A stretch of DNA of 64,000 nt, from NCBI GenBank assembly GCA_964449775.1, contig CAYVBQ010000003.1, positions 98,677 through 162,676 on the forward strand, read 5' to 3'. This DNA is from Fen-1258 sp964449775 (GTDB lineage: Bacteria > Bacteroidota > Ignavibacteria > Ignavibacteriales > Melioribacteraceae). Below the pieces are notes generated by a model. The model did no database searches. It was not told the DNA's origin and saw only the letters and a list, made by a program, of their open reading frames with translations. The translations under genes and the position numbers were made by a program. Shown piece after piece: positions 33,081 to 41,799 of the stretch. Position 1 is the stretch's first letter. Each line of letters starts with the position of its first letter.

Positions 33081-33157
33081 AAAACCCTTCCCTTTGGGAA
33101 ACCTGCCTGCGGTAGGCAGGGGTAGGGCTTGCCCGCCGTTTTTTTGGCGGGATGGGC
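33081..33157. repeat. CCCTTCCC hairpin with two nested palindromes, after pabA
   Basis: Alignment with the simple copy at 22511-22547 shows CCCTTCCCTTTGGGAA, then an extra ACCTGCCTGCGGTAGGCA, then GGGGTAGGG, then an extra CTTGCCCGCC...GGCGGG, then ATGGGCT. The element ends three bases short of the pabA stop and may act as its terminator. Confidence 0.65.
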
Positions 33158-33159
33158 TT

Positions 33160-33732
33160 TTATCGCCTTAACCAGTTTTGAATTAGTTGTCTGCCGTATA
33201 ATGTCATAAACGACTCCGGGTGGAACTGAACTCCTTTCACATCATACTCGATATGTGAGAGCGACATTATTACATCATCCTTACTAACGGAAGTTATCTT
33301 TAGACAATCTGGAAAGTTATGCCTCGATACTGCCCACGAGTGATATAATCCTGCTTCAAACTCTGTGGGGATCTTCTCAAATAAATAATCAGCAGGATCT
33401 ACTATATTCACTGTGGTTGTAACTCCGTGACGAACCATCGGGAAATTATAAAGCTTTCCTCCGAATACTTCGGCAATTGCTTGATGTCCAAGGCAAACAC
33501 CTAATATATTTTTTGAGGAAGCGAATTTTGAAATCACTTCCTTTACAAGTCCCGCTTCAGAAGGCAGCCCTGGACCGGGTGAGATTAGGATTTTTGAAAA
33601 TTGTTCTACATCTTCAATTATGAGTTGATCATTCTTAATAACAGAATAATCTTGCTGAAATTCTTCCACAATTTGACGTAAATTGTAGGTGAATGAATCG
33701 TAGTTGTCAATTATTAATATTTTCTTGTTCAA
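33160..33732 (-). CDS. pabA: Aminodeoxychorismate/anthranilate synthase glutamine amidotransferase
   Basis: About 190 residues of class I glutamine amidotransferase, supplying ammonia to PabB for p-aminobenzoate (folate) synthesis. It has the N-terminal ILIIDNYDSFTYNLRQIVEE, ISPGPGLPSEAG, the nucleophile elbow LGVCLGHQAIAE, and the His-Glu of VQFHPESFMTLYG. I prefer the TTG at 33732 (MNKKILIIDN) because the alternative TTG at 33753 would overlap the divergent pabB start at 33742. No Shine-Dalgarno is seen at either. Pairing with pabB and pabC argues for folate rather than tryptophan synthesis. Confidence 0.9.
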   Translation of the reverse strand: MNKKILIIDNYDSFTYNLRQIVEEFQQDYSVIKNDQLIIEDVEQFSKILISPGPGLPSEAGLVKEVISKFASSKNILGVCLGHQAIAEVFGGKLYNFPMVRHGVTTTVNIVDPADYLFEKIPTEFEAGLYHSWAVSRHNFPDCLKITSVSKDDVIMSLSHIEYDVKGVQFHPESFMTLYGRQLIQNWLRR

Positions 33733-33741
33733 ATTAAATCT

Positions 33742-34719
33742 ATGAGTTATCAAAAATCAGTTGCTATTCAATTAATGAATGAATATGGAAAAAATAAAAT
33801 TCCCTTTTTGTTCGTTATAGACTTCGAGATGAAACAGCCGATAGTTCTCAAACTAAACGAAGTAGATCCTTCCATTCTTCTATTCAACATAAATGGTAAA
33901 CGAAATTACAATATTGATTTGAAACCCGGTAATCCAATTACGTTTGAAAAGCATCCAATCAATTTTGAAGAATATAAAACTGTTTTTGAAAAAGTTAGAG
34001 CTGAGATTAACGCAGGGAATACTTATCTGCTCAATCTAACTTTTCCAACAAAGATTAATACGAACTTCACTCTCGATGAGATATTCCATTTAAGTCGCGC
34101 AGAATATAAACTTTTCTACAAAGATAAGTTTGTAGTCTTCTCACCGGAATCGTTTGTTAAGATCACACATGGATCAATTTCTTCTTATCCGATGAAAGGA
34201 ACAATAGATGCATCAATTAAAAATGCCGAACAGATTATTATGAGTGATCCAAAAGAAAGTGCAGAGCACAACACAATCGTTGATCTGATTAGAAATGATT
34301 TGAGTATGATATCAAAAAATGTCCGTGTTGAAAAATTTAGATACATAGAGAAAATTACAACTACAGATAAGACGCTTTTGCAAGTAAGCTCAAAAATTAC
34401 CGGCAGGTTAGAGGATGATTTCAATTCTAGATTAGGAGAATTAATTTTTGATTTACTACCCGCCGGTTCAATTAGCGGTGCACCGAAGAAGAAGACGGTT
34501 GAAATAATTAATGAACATGAAATATATTCCCGGGGATTTTATACCGGAGTTTTCGGATATTTCGATGGCTCATCACTTGATAGTGGAGTGATGATTCGAT
34601 TTATTGAAAAGACAAAAGACGGGTTAATTTATAAAAGCGGCGGTGGAATTACTTATATGAGTAATCCCGAATCTGAATATCAAGAACTAATTGATAAAGT
34701 ATATGTTCCGATTGTTTGA
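33742..34719 (+). CDS. pabB: Aminodeoxychorismate synthase component I
   Basis: 325 residues of chorismate-binding enzyme, shorter than E. coli PabB (about 450) because most of the N-terminal subdomain is absent. Present are INAGNTYLLNLTFPTKI, FSPESFVKITHGSISSYPMKGTI (the PIKGT-type motif of PabB), EHNTIVDLIRNDLSMIS, LLPAGSISGAPKKKTVEII (chorismate site) and the C-terminal GGGITYMSNPESEYQE. It converts chorismate and glutamine-derived ammonia to aminodeoxychorismate. It starts 9 bases from the divergent pabA start, so both must use overlapping control sequences. Its 3' end overlaps pabC. Confidence 0.92.
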   Translation: MSYQKSVAIQLMNEYGKNKIPFLFVIDFEMKQPIVLKLNEVDPSILLFNINGKRNYNIDLKPGNPITFEKHPINFEEYKTVFEKVRAEINAGNTYLLNLTFPTKINTNFTLDEIFHLSRAEYKLFYKDKFVVFSPESFVKITHGSISSYPMKGTIDASIKNAEQIIMSDPKESAEHNTIVDLIRNDLSMISKNVRVEKFRYIEKITTTDKTLLQVSSKITGRLEDDFNSRLGELIFDLLPAGSISGAPKKKTVEIINEHEIYSRGFYTGVFGYFDGSSLDSGVMIRFIEKTKDGLIYKSGGGITYMSNPESEYQELIDKVYVPIV

Positions 34720-35299
34720 AAGCATTAAAGTGTTCGATAGAAAATTATGGAACATTGAGTATCATAACGCTAGGATGAATAAATCAAGACGCGATCTATT
34801 CAAGTCTGAAGATATATTGGATCTTTCGGACCAAATCAGAATTCCGCGTGAGTTATCTAACAATCTATTCAAATGCAGGGTCACATACTCCGAAAGAATT
34901 CACGACATAGAATTCCATCCTTACACTATAAGACCAATTACTAAATTGAATGTGGTCTATGATGACACCCTTATTTACGATTATAAGTTAGAAGACAGAA
35001 GAGATATACAAAAACACTTATGTAAGACCGATAACGGTGAAATCTTAATTGTAAAAAATGGATTCATTACCGATACAAGTTATTCAAATGTTGTATTCAG
35101 TGATTTTACCAATCTATTTACGCCGGCAACTCCACTTCTTAAAGGCACTAAAAGAGCAAAATTATTGGAGATTGGAAGAATCCGTGAAGAGGAGATTCGA
35201 TTGATAGATTTGCAGAAGTTCAAATGTGTTTATTTGATTAATGCATTGATAGACCTGGATGATAACGTACGCATCCCGATTGGAAATATTGTTTTATAA
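34703..35299 (+). CDS. pabC: Aminodeoxychorismate lyase-like aminotransferase class IV
   Basis: 198 residues from the ATG at 34703, inside the pabB end; the upstream TTG at 34691 is less likely. PLP-dependent class IV fold: LFESIKVFDRKLWNIEYHNA, RMNKSRRDLF, the KCRVTYSERIHDIEF segment holding the candidate PLP lysine, GFITDTSYSNVVFSDF, and TPLLKGTKRAKLLE. It would release pyruvate from aminodeoxychorismate to give p-aminobenzoate, completing the pab set. The protein is short for PabC (about 270), a compact form. A strong terminator follows its stop. Confidence 0.87.
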   Translation: MFRLFESIKVFDRKLWNIEYHNARMNKSRRDLFKSEDILDLSDQIRIPRELSNNLFKCRVTYSERIHDIEFHPYTIRPITKLNVVYDDTLIYDYKLEDRRDIQKHLCKTDNGEILIVKNGFITDTSYSNVVFSDFTNLFTPATPLLKGTKRAKLLEIGRIREEEIRLIDLQKFKCVYLINALIDLDDNVRIPIGNIVL

Positions 35300-35303
35300 A
35301 AGA

Positions 35304-35336
35304 CAAAACCCCGAGAGTATCGGGGTTTTGTTTATA
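35304..35336. terminator. Bidirectional terminator between pabC and the zinc-ribbon gene
   Basis: CAAAACCCCGA pairs perfectly with TCGGGGTTTTG (35304-35330), loop GAGTA, followed by TTTAT. The A-rich left arm gives a U-run for minus-strand transcripts too. The convergent genes pabC (plus) and the zinc-ribbon gene (minus) end on either side. Confidence 0.9.
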
Positions 35337-35342
35337 ATCGAA

Positions 35343-36080
35343 TTAGAATTGTATCTTCTTTTGAACTACTTCTGCAATATCCGGTGATACCAAAATTCTT
35401 CCACAAGATTCGCATGAATATAATCGTTTGCCCGATTTTATCTCTAACTGTCTCTGTGGTGGTACAACATTATGGCAGCCGGAACAAGCAGCGCGTACTA
35501 GTGTAACAACGGCTTTTCCAACAAGTGCTTTGCGGATTCTGGAGTAGGTGTTATAATCCGGCTTCTTAACTTTTGCCGCAACCTTATCACGTTTATCTTT
35601 AAGGCGCGCTTCTTCGCGCTCATTAGCTTTAATAATTTGCTTTAATTCGGTCTCTTTTTCCTTCAGTTCTTTTTTCAGCACATCCAGCTGAGGTTCATTT
35701 TCATCAATATCTCTTTTCAATTTTTGCACGAGATCTTCCAACGCAGTACTCTCTGCTTCAAGTTTTGTTATTTGTCCCTCTGAATGATCAATCTCTTTTG
35801 TAAGCGCATCGTATTCTTTATTGTTGCGAACCTGATAGAGTTGTGTCTTGAATTTCTTCAGGTTGGTTTTCAAGCGGTCAACATCATCATCATTTTGTTT
35901 TCTCTTGCTAAGCGATTTTTTCTTTTCATCTTCTTTAGTGTCAATCTGATTTTCGATAGTTTCAATCTGCTGTTTCAAATCGTTCACAGCTGCGGGAAGA
36001 TCACCGCGTAACTCCTCCAATTCATCAAGCAGATTATCAATCAACTGGAGTTCGTATAGTACCGCAAGTTTTTCTATCAA
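35343..36080 (-). CDS. C4-type zinc-ribbon coiled-coil protein
   Basis: 245 residues. A long coiled coil (about 1-170, strongly Lys/Glu with heptads) ends in a four-cysteine zinc ribbon: CSGCHNVVPPQRQLEIKSG, then YSCESCGRILV. The conserved YTRIRKAL-type segment before the ribbon appears as YNTYSRIRKALVGKAVVTLV. This is the zf-RING_7/DUF164-type family, cytoplasmic, presumed to bind nucleic acid or a protein partner; function is not established. It starts 11 bases after the Nif3-like gene in the same direction, a conserved pair in many bacteria. Confidence 0.92.
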   Translation of the reverse strand: MIEKLAVLYELQLIDNLLDELEELRGDLPAAVNDLKQQIETIENQIDTKEDEKKKSLSKRKQNDDDVDRLKTNLKKFKTQLYQVRNNKEYDALTKEIDHSEGQITKLEAESTALEDLVQKLKRDIDENEPQLDVLKKELKEKETELKQIIKANEREEARLKDKRDKVAAKVKKPDYNTYSRIRKALVGKAVVTLVRAACSGCHNVVPPQRQLEIKSGKRLYSCESCGRILVSPDIAEVVQKKIQF

Positions 36081-36090
36081 TTTAGGCTCC

Positions 36091-37203
36091 TTATTGTTTA
36101 TAAAATTTCACCGGGTTTGTGCTGCCCGTATATTTCAAAACCTTTATTTTACTATTAACAGAGATAAATTTTTTCATTTTATGCTGGACGAAATTCATTA
36201 CAACTATTTCTGTTTCATAATGACCGGCATCTATCAATAATATCTTATTAACTGCATCGTGATAAGAATGATATTTTAAATCAGCTGTTACAAATGCATC
36301 CGCATCACTCTCAATTGCAGTATTTAATAATTCTGCTCCTGAACCGCCGCATACAGCCACTTTTCGAATTGAGTTCTTTTTGCCATGGCAATATTTTATT
36401 GCTTTGGTTTTCAGCGCTTTACTCACAAATGAAAGAAACTCTTTCTCGCCCATCTCTTTTTCAAGATCACCGATTGCACCCGCGCCATAGTTTACGTTTT
36501 TGTTTCTTAATGGATATACATCGTATGCGGGTTCTTCATATGGGTGGGTTTTAATAAGTGCTGCAATTACGTTTTTAATTTTCCAGGAATCAACGAGGAA
36601 TTCAAAACGAACTTCGTTTACGTTCTCAAACACATTTTTCTTTCCAATTGTAGGATTAGACTTTTCAGAACCTTTAAATGTTCCTTCGCCGTTTAATCTG
36701 AAACTACAATTCTCATATTCACCTATTTTACCGCCACCAGCTCCGAATACAGCGTGAGCTACTTTATCCAAACTTTTTTGTGGAACAAATACAACTACTT
36801 TGAATTGATTGCCCTCTTCAAGTTCAAGGAAACGGATGTTTTTTAGTTTTAAGGTTTTTGCAAGTTCAAAAGAAACGCCCTCTTTGGTGAAATCAAGATT
36901 TGTATGGGCAGAGTAAACAGTAACGTTGTTCTTAATAATTTTTTCTATTAGTTGGGCTTTTGAATCTTTTTGGGTGTCTAATCTTTTTATCGGTTTGAAT
37001 ATCAGAGGATGGTGTGTAAAAATAAAATTGCATTTATTTTGAAGGGCTTCTTTTAGGACTTCATCATCTAGCTCAAGACAGAGCATGATGTTTTTGATGG
37101 TTTCCCCTCGCGAGCCGATTTGAAGTCCAACGTTGTCCTTCTCCCATGCAGCTCCGGGCGGGGCCCAATCCTCCAGATATTTTGTCAATTCTCCAACAAT
37201 CAT
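36091..37203 (-). CDS. Nif3-like dinuclear metal protein with inserted domain (YqfO type)
   Basis: 370 residues. The Nif3 halves bind a dinuclear metal site: WEKDNVGLQIGSRGETI, FTHHPLIFKPIKRL and VTVYSAHTNLD near the N-terminus; VAVCGGSGAELL, ADAFVTADLKYHSYHDAV and LLIDAGHYETEIV near the C-terminus. Between them (about 130-240) sits the CutA/PII-like insertion (FKVVVFVPQKSLDKVAHAV, THPYEEPAYDVYPL) that defines the YqfO subgroup. Annotated in some genomes as GTP cyclohydrolase I type 2, without proof. Unusually, its ATG is directly preceded by the U-run of a terminator hairpin (37207-37242), leaving no ribosome site. Confidence 0.92.
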   Translation of the reverse strand: MIVGELTKYLEDWAPPGAAWEKDNVGLQIGSRGETIKNIMLCLELDDEVLKEALQNKCNFIFTHHPLIFKPIKRLDTQKDSKAQLIEKIIKNNVTVYSAHTNLDFTKEGVSFELAKTLKLKNIRFLELEEGNQFKVVVFVPQKSLDKVAHAVFGAGGGKIGEYENCSFRLNGEGTFKGSEKSNPTIGKKNVFENVNEVRFEFLVDSWKIKNVIAALIKTHPYEEPAYDVYPLRNKNVNYGAGAIGDLEKEMGEKEFLSFVSKALKTKAIKYCHGKKNSIRKVAVCGGSGAELLNTAIESDADAFVTADLKYHSYHDAVNKILLIDAGHYETEIVVMNFVQHKMKKFISVNSKIKVLKYTGSTNPVKFYKQ

Positions 37204-37206
37204 ATA

Positions 37207-37242
37207 TAAAAAAAATGCACTCCTGATAGTAGGAGTGCATTT
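37207..37242 (-). terminator. Terminator hairpin abutting the Nif3-like start codon
   Basis: On the minus strand AAATGCACTCCT pairs perfectly with AGGAGTGCATTT around ACTATC, immediately followed by a run of T, then ATATATG of the next gene. It would end ispG transcripts. Either the downstream genes depend on read-through, or the structure controls them. Confidence 0.85.
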
Positions 37243-37366
37243 GGTCTTCAGAAACTTCTATTTGAGAGTTCTGTAGTTTTTCTTCTAGCTAATTTGATTA
37301 TAAATTTTCTCATATGTCGTGCCAAAATATACCATAAACAGTATTCATTTTCAATCTTGCAAAGGA

Positions 37367-39325
37367 TTATATTTCTAACGGCTCAAACCAACAGCCATTT
37401 TCGCGTATAATCTCAATTAATTCCTCTACCGCATTATCAGAATTTACATTTCGGCGGACTATTTCCTTTCCTCTATATAAAGTTATTTTTCCTGGTCCAG
37501 AACCTACATATCCGAAATCTGCATCTGCCATTTCACCAGGGCCATTAACAATACACCCCATGATTGCAATTTTTACTCCTTTAAGATGCTCGGTCCGCTT
37601 ACGGATTTTATTTGTAACTTCAACCAGATCAAACAGAGTTCTACCGCATGACGGACATGCAATGTATTCGGTTTTAGAGATACGGGTTCTTGCTGCTTGA
37701 AGAATTCCGAAACTCGTTCTATTGATGAATGATTTATCGAAAAAACTGTCAGACAAATTTTTTCCCGTTAACCAGAGACCATCACCGAGACCCTCAATAA
37801 GCAAAGCTCCAAAATCTGTTGATGAATAGAGCCTGAGATTATCTTCATTCACCTTTTCATAAGATCGTTTGAGGATAACCGGATTTTTTATTTTCTGCAG
37901 CATTAATTTAAAAAATATCCTACGTTGTTCTGCCATTCCGTGCAGATTGTCTGTAGTTAAAACGAATACGACAGTCTCGTCATTTGCAATAATTGAAAGT
38001 TGGTCACCAAAAGTTGATTGAACATTTAGCTCAACAAAGTTCAAGATGAAGGATTTTTTTGCTGCCTTACTATATTGTTCAATTGTTGAAAAAAGCGGGA
38101 ATCCTTTTGTTCTGTCTGCGAGTGAATTCCATTTCTCAAAATCGTAAATAACTTTCAATCCGCTCGGTGCATCAAAGTGTAAATCATAATTTGAAATGTA
38201 GATCAGATCGCATGCTTGATCATTCAGATTCCATTTATCAGTTACATGATCGTAGCTATAACCAACCTGTTTCAAGTCAATTTGATCAACTATTTTCTTA
38301 TCACCGTAATCAGCGAATACTATTGGAACTGTTGATCCGCCGATTCCGGCAACCTCAAATGATTCCCGGCGGGAATATACACTCGGATCTTTCGGTGATT
38401 CTTGAATTGAAGGAATCGGAGTATGATTTTCTCTTCCGTTATATCTGTTAACAAGAGAAATTGCAACAGGCACTTCAAACTCCGGTTCCTCTGTTAAAGA
38501 AACACGAATTGTATCTCCAATCCCATCTTCGAGCAATGTTCCTATTCCAACAGAAGATTTAGTTCTGCCATCTTCACCACCGCCTGCTTCTGTTACACCG
38601 AGATGAAGCGGATAATTCATTCCTTCAGATTCCATTTGTTGAATTAGCAAACGATACGCTTGCACCATTACTTGCGGATTGCTGGACTTCATTGAAAGTA
38701 CAATATTGTGGTAATTCAAATCTTCGCAGATACGTAAAAATTCTAATGCAGATTCAACCATTCCACGAGGTGTATCACCATAACGACTCATAATGCGATC
38801 CGATAATGAACCGTGATTTGTACCGATACGCATTGCAGTACCATACTCTTTGCAAATTTTTACAAGTGGAGAAAATTTCTCTCTTATGCGCTCGATCTCG
38901 GTTACGTATTCTAAATCAGTGTATTCGAGAGTTTGAAATTTTTTCTTATCAGCGTAATTACCGGGATTAATTCTGACTTTTTCCACAATTCGTGCAGCTA
39001 ATTCCGCAGCGTTTGGTGTAAAATGAATATCTGCAATGAGAGGTGTTTTATAACCGCGTTTACGTAATTCATTTTTGATATTCTGAAGATTCTGAGCTTC
39101 GTTCATGCTTGGAGCGGTTATACGAACATATTCACAGCCGGCTTCGATCATACGTATTGATTGTTCAACAGTTGCAAGAGTATTCATCGTGTCTGTCGTA
39201 GTCATTGATTGAATGCGGATTGGATTGTTCCCACCAAGAGGAACATCACCAATAAAAACTTCGCGGGTTTTATATCGTGAGTATTTCGTTAAGCTGTTGC
39301 AATATTTTTTAATTAATTCGGGCAT
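37367..39325 (-). CDS. ispG: 4-hydroxy-3-methylbut-2-enyl diphosphate synthase, long type
   Basis: 652 residues from the ATG at 39325; upstream frame to 39379 lies in the GAGTCTC palindrome. IspG (GcpE) makes HMBPP from MEcPP in the non-mevalonate isoprenoid pathway, using a [4Fe-4S] cluster. The TIM-barrel part has NPIRIQSMTTTDTMN, EAGCEYVRITAPS, LIADIHFTP and VRINPGNYADKK. The Fe-S domain has CPSCGRTLFDL and GCIVNGPGEMADADFGYVGS. Between them is a ~270-residue insertion making it far longer than the E. coli enzyme (372); such three-domain enzymes occur in plants, Chlorobi and Bacteroidetes. This is one of the best taxonomic clues in the window. Confidence 0.95.
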   Translation of the reverse strand: MPELIKKYCNSLTKYSRYKTREVFIGDVPLGGNNPIRIQSMTTTDTMNTLATVEQSIRMIEAGCEYVRITAPSMNEAQNLQNIKNELRKRGYKTPLIADIHFTPNAAELAARIVEKVRINPGNYADKKKFQTLEYTDLEYVTEIERIREKFSPLVKICKEYGTAMRIGTNHGSLSDRIMSRYGDTPRGMVESALEFLRICEDLNYHNIVLSMKSSNPQVMVQAYRLLIQQMESEGMNYPLHLGVTEAGGGEDGRTKSSVGIGTLLEDGIGDTIRVSLTEEPEFEVPVAISLVNRYNGRENHTPIPSIQESPKDPSVYSRRESFEVAGIGGSTVPIVFADYGDKKIVDQIDLKQVGYSYDHVTDKWNLNDQACDLIYISNYDLHFDAPSGLKVIYDFEKWNSLADRTKGFPLFSTIEQYSKAAKKSFILNFVELNVQSTFGDQLSIIANDETVVFVLTTDNLHGMAEQRRIFFKLMLQKIKNPVILKRSYEKVNEDNLRLYSSTDFGALLIEGLGDGLWLTGKNLSDSFFDKSFINRTSFGILQAARTRISKTEYIACPSCGRTLFDLVEVTNKIRKRTEHLKGVKIAIMGCIVNGPGEMADADFGYVGSGPGKITLYRGKEIVRRNVNSDNAVEELIEIIRENGCWFEPLEI

Positions 39326-39343
39326 AATCAAATAAATTGATAC

Positions 39344-39367
39344 AGAGACTCGATGAATCGAGTCTCT
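39344..39367. repeat. Palindrome AGAGACTCGAT/ATCGAGTCTCT upstream of ispG
   Basis: Perfect 11-bp arms around GA, 19 bases before the ispG ATG (minus strand). It shares GAGACTCG and GTAGAGACTCG-type words with the 2123-2213 repeat. In the ispG leader it would form a very stable hairpin close to the start and could affect translation. Confidence 0.65.
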
Positions 39368-39409
39368 ACTGATAAACATTTTAAAGAAAAGATAAGTTCT
39401 TTGTGAATG

Positions 39410-39925
39410 TTAATTTTTAGCGAGTTCATATAGAAATGCTTTCACGAATTCGGTTGAGGCATTTGGGTTTTGAGCCGTGATAATATTTTTTTGTACAACA
39501 ACGGGCAAATCTTTATAATCAACTCCCTCTCTCTCTAATTCTTTTCTATCTTCAACATGACACGTTGCGTTGCCCGATAGCAATCCCGCCTTTGCCAAAA
39601 TAATGGGAGCACTGCATATCGCACCAATTGGTTTTTTGTTCTTTGCAAATTTTTGGACTGTAGAATGAATTGCTTTGTTGTTCCAGTAATTTCTCATGCC
39701 GCTTCCTCCCACAAGAATCAATCCGCCAAAGTTACTCTCGTGTATATTGTAAAGCTGAATATCATTCTTAACTTTCATTCCGTTCGATCCAATGCAGAGA
39801 AAATTCGAGTCTGAGGCAATAAAAACTTTTTTGCCGGCTCTATCAAGAGCGTTAGTAATGATAAGATATTCTTCCTGGTTGAAGTTCTGTGCGGGTATGA
39901 TTAGTAGAACGCTATTCTTGCTCAA
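39410..39925 (-). CDS. DJ-1/PfpI family protein
   Basis: 171 residues of class I glutamine amidotransferase-like fold. The nucleophile elbow Cys is in IGAICSAPIILAKAGLL, preceded by FGGLILVGGSGMRNYW and with an N-terminal SVLLIIPAQNFNQEEYL carrying the family Glu. The C-terminus, SGNATCHVEDRKELEREG, VVVQKNIITAQNPN and STEFVKAFLYEL, is of PfpI/YhbO type. Members are proposed to be deglycases, glyoxalases or chaperones; which applies here is unknown. A single gene in the same direction as ispG, 30 bases beyond its upstream palindrome. Confidence 0.9.
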   Translation of the reverse strand: MSKNSVLLIIPAQNFNQEEYLIITNALDRAGKKVFIASDSNFLCIGSNGMKVKNDIQLYNIHESNFGGLILVGGSGMRNYWNNKAIHSTVQKFAKNKKPIGAICSAPIILAKAGLLSGNATCHVEDRKELEREGVDYKDLPVVVQKNIITAQNPNASTEFVKAFLYELAKN

Positions 39926-40198
39926 AAAAATTTCTCATCCTTATTTTGTAAGTAAAATACAAATATTAAGTTAGACGGGCAATTTGGTATGTGAGAATTG
40001 TAATTCGTGATTTATTTTCTAAAAATCCTTAATATGAAGTAGAGATTTATTACTTTAATTCATTCCCCGGGTAAAGATGTCAGGTTCAAAGAAAAAATTG
40101 GTTCGTGAAAGTGATTCGTTACAGAAAATATTTCAATATGATTCTTTATTACTGCCTTAGGGTTAATAGCTATACAAATTATCTTTCGGTTATCTACT

Positions 40199-41050
40199 AT
40201 GATTGAAACATTACAAAGAGGTTGGGGTAAAAATCTTAATGATATTTTTAAAAGCGTAAAAAATGAACTCACTATTTCAAGCCCATATATCTCAAACATT
40301 GGTGCTGAGTTTTTGTTGAAAAATGTTACAGAGAAATTTAAAGAAAACGGCGTTTTGAAAATAGTGACTGATTTATCACCCAGAAATATTTATCAAGGTT
40401 CTACTGACCCTAACTCATTCAAGCTTCTTTCTAGCTCTGTAAATACAGTTCAAATTTTTCATCTTCCAAGGCTGCATGCTAAAATATATATTAGTGACAT
40501 TAACAAAGCGATAATTACATCGGGAAATCTTACTGCTGGTGGTATTTACAACAATTATGAATATGGAATTTTCATTAATGATAACGTAAAAGTTGTCTCA
40601 ATTAAAAATGATTTGTTAAATTATGCAAGTCTTGGTGCAGAGATTAACTTTGAAGAATTGAATAGCTATTGCAAAGCATCAGAAGAAATAAAAAAACTTT
40701 ATAAACAAAGAGAAAAATCTACAAAGAAAGAATTCGAACGAAACTTTCAGAAAGCGATAGTAAATACAAATGATGAACTCCTCAAAGCAAGGTTATTAGG
40801 TGGTGCATTACATCCCATATTTGAAAAAACGATAATATATTTATTACAAAGAAATGGTGCTTTATCTACGATTAAAATTCACAAACTAATCAAAGAAATT
40901 CACCCTGATTTATGTGAAGATAGTGTTGATAGAATAATTAATGGAGTACGTTTCGGGAAAAAATGGAAACATGCTGTTAGAACTGCTCAACAACATCTCA
41001 AGAAAAAGAATTTAGTGATTTTAGAAAATAGGTTATGGAAACTAGTCTAA
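40199..41050 (+). CDS. Phospholipase D-like nuclease domain protein
   Basis: 283 residues. The N-terminal ~160 residues form one PLD half: LTISSPYISNIGAEFLLKN and the HKD motif RLHAKIYISDINKAIITSGN (His-x-Lys-x4-Asp, then Ser-Gly-Asn). One HKD per chain implies dimerisation, as in the BfiI/NgoFVII-type restriction enzymes and Nuc. The C-terminal part (about 165-283) is helical and looks like a winged-helix domain (LSTIKIHKLIKEIHPDL, VRTAQQHLKKKNLVILENRL). Overlaps the HNH gene by 16 bases, so they are coupled. A restriction or defence function is plausible; no methyltransferase is nearby. Confidence 0.82.
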   Translation: MIETLQRGWGKNLNDIFKSVKNELTISSPYISNIGAEFLLKNVTEKFKENGVLKIVTDLSPRNIYQGSTDPNSFKLLSSSVNTVQIFHLPRLHAKIYISDINKAIITSGNLTAGGIYNNYEYGIFINDNVKVVSIKNDLLNYASLGAEINFEELNSYCKASEEIKKLYKQREKSTKKEFERNFQKAIVNTNDELLKARLLGGALHPIFEKTIIYLLQRNGALSTIKIHKLIKEIHPDLCEDSVDRIINGVRFGKKWKHAVRTAQQHLKKKNLVILENRLWKLV

Positions 41051-41799
41051 GCCATATTGATTTTGAACTAATTTATCCTGTTATTAATTCTGTACAGGAA
41101 GACCGATGGAATATTGAGCTTAACTCAATTTATTCCCCAAATAGTTTCTCTGCAATTATTTATAATGAAACTACTGAAATACGCTTAAAAATATATATAT
41201 GGAATTTAACTCACGGAGGTGGTGCGGCGAGACCAGCAGATGAATATCGTATTCAGATTACCGGTGTTGATCGATTTGAGGCAGAGGTTGGAGGAAAGAC
41301 ATTAATATTAGGTTGGTGGGAAGAAGGAAGTGTCTTTGCTGGATTCGATTTTAATAAACACACAAGCAGTCTTGGATTTTCACCATCAATTCAGATAAGA
41401 GAGGCAGCATTAAGAAAAGCATACATTAATGGATTCTCGCCATGGACTAAAGAAAATCAAGAGACAGCGATTGCTTTTAGACCAGATTTTTTTGTTGAAT
41501 ATGTAAGAAATTTAGAATCCTTACATTCATTCGGCGAATCAAAAAATGATTTCGAAGCTTTAGAAAATATTTCTGAGAGACCAAATGAAATAAATGATAC
41601 TATCATTGATAGCATATCTACACCAAGAAGATTGACAGTAGCAAGCGTTACAAAAAAAGTACGGGATAATGGATTTAAAGCTAGAGTCTTAAATGCATAT
41701 TCCCAAAAATGTGCCTTTTGTGGATTACAACTGAAGTTAGTAGATGCTGCCCATATTTTACCCGTCAGTTATACTGGAAGTACTGAATTGATTACATAA
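41035..41799 (+). pseudogene. HNH endonuclease, truncated inside the catalytic domain
   Basis: 254 codons. The N-terminal ~150 residues are a sensing or DNA-binding domain (YRIQITGVDRFEAEVGGKTL, LGWWEEGSVFAGFDFNKH) found in HNH-type restriction proteins. The HNH domain starts normally: FKARVLNAYSQKCAFCGLQL, VDAAHILPVSYTGS with the first Cys-x2-Cys and first His. The frame then stops after ELIT. In intact relatives, as I recall them, this point is followed by an Asn-Gly...LxLHH part carrying the catalytic Asn/His and second metal site; here that is missing and the dnaG leader begins. The protein is probably inactive. The deletion lies at the junction with dnaG. Confidence 0.8.
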
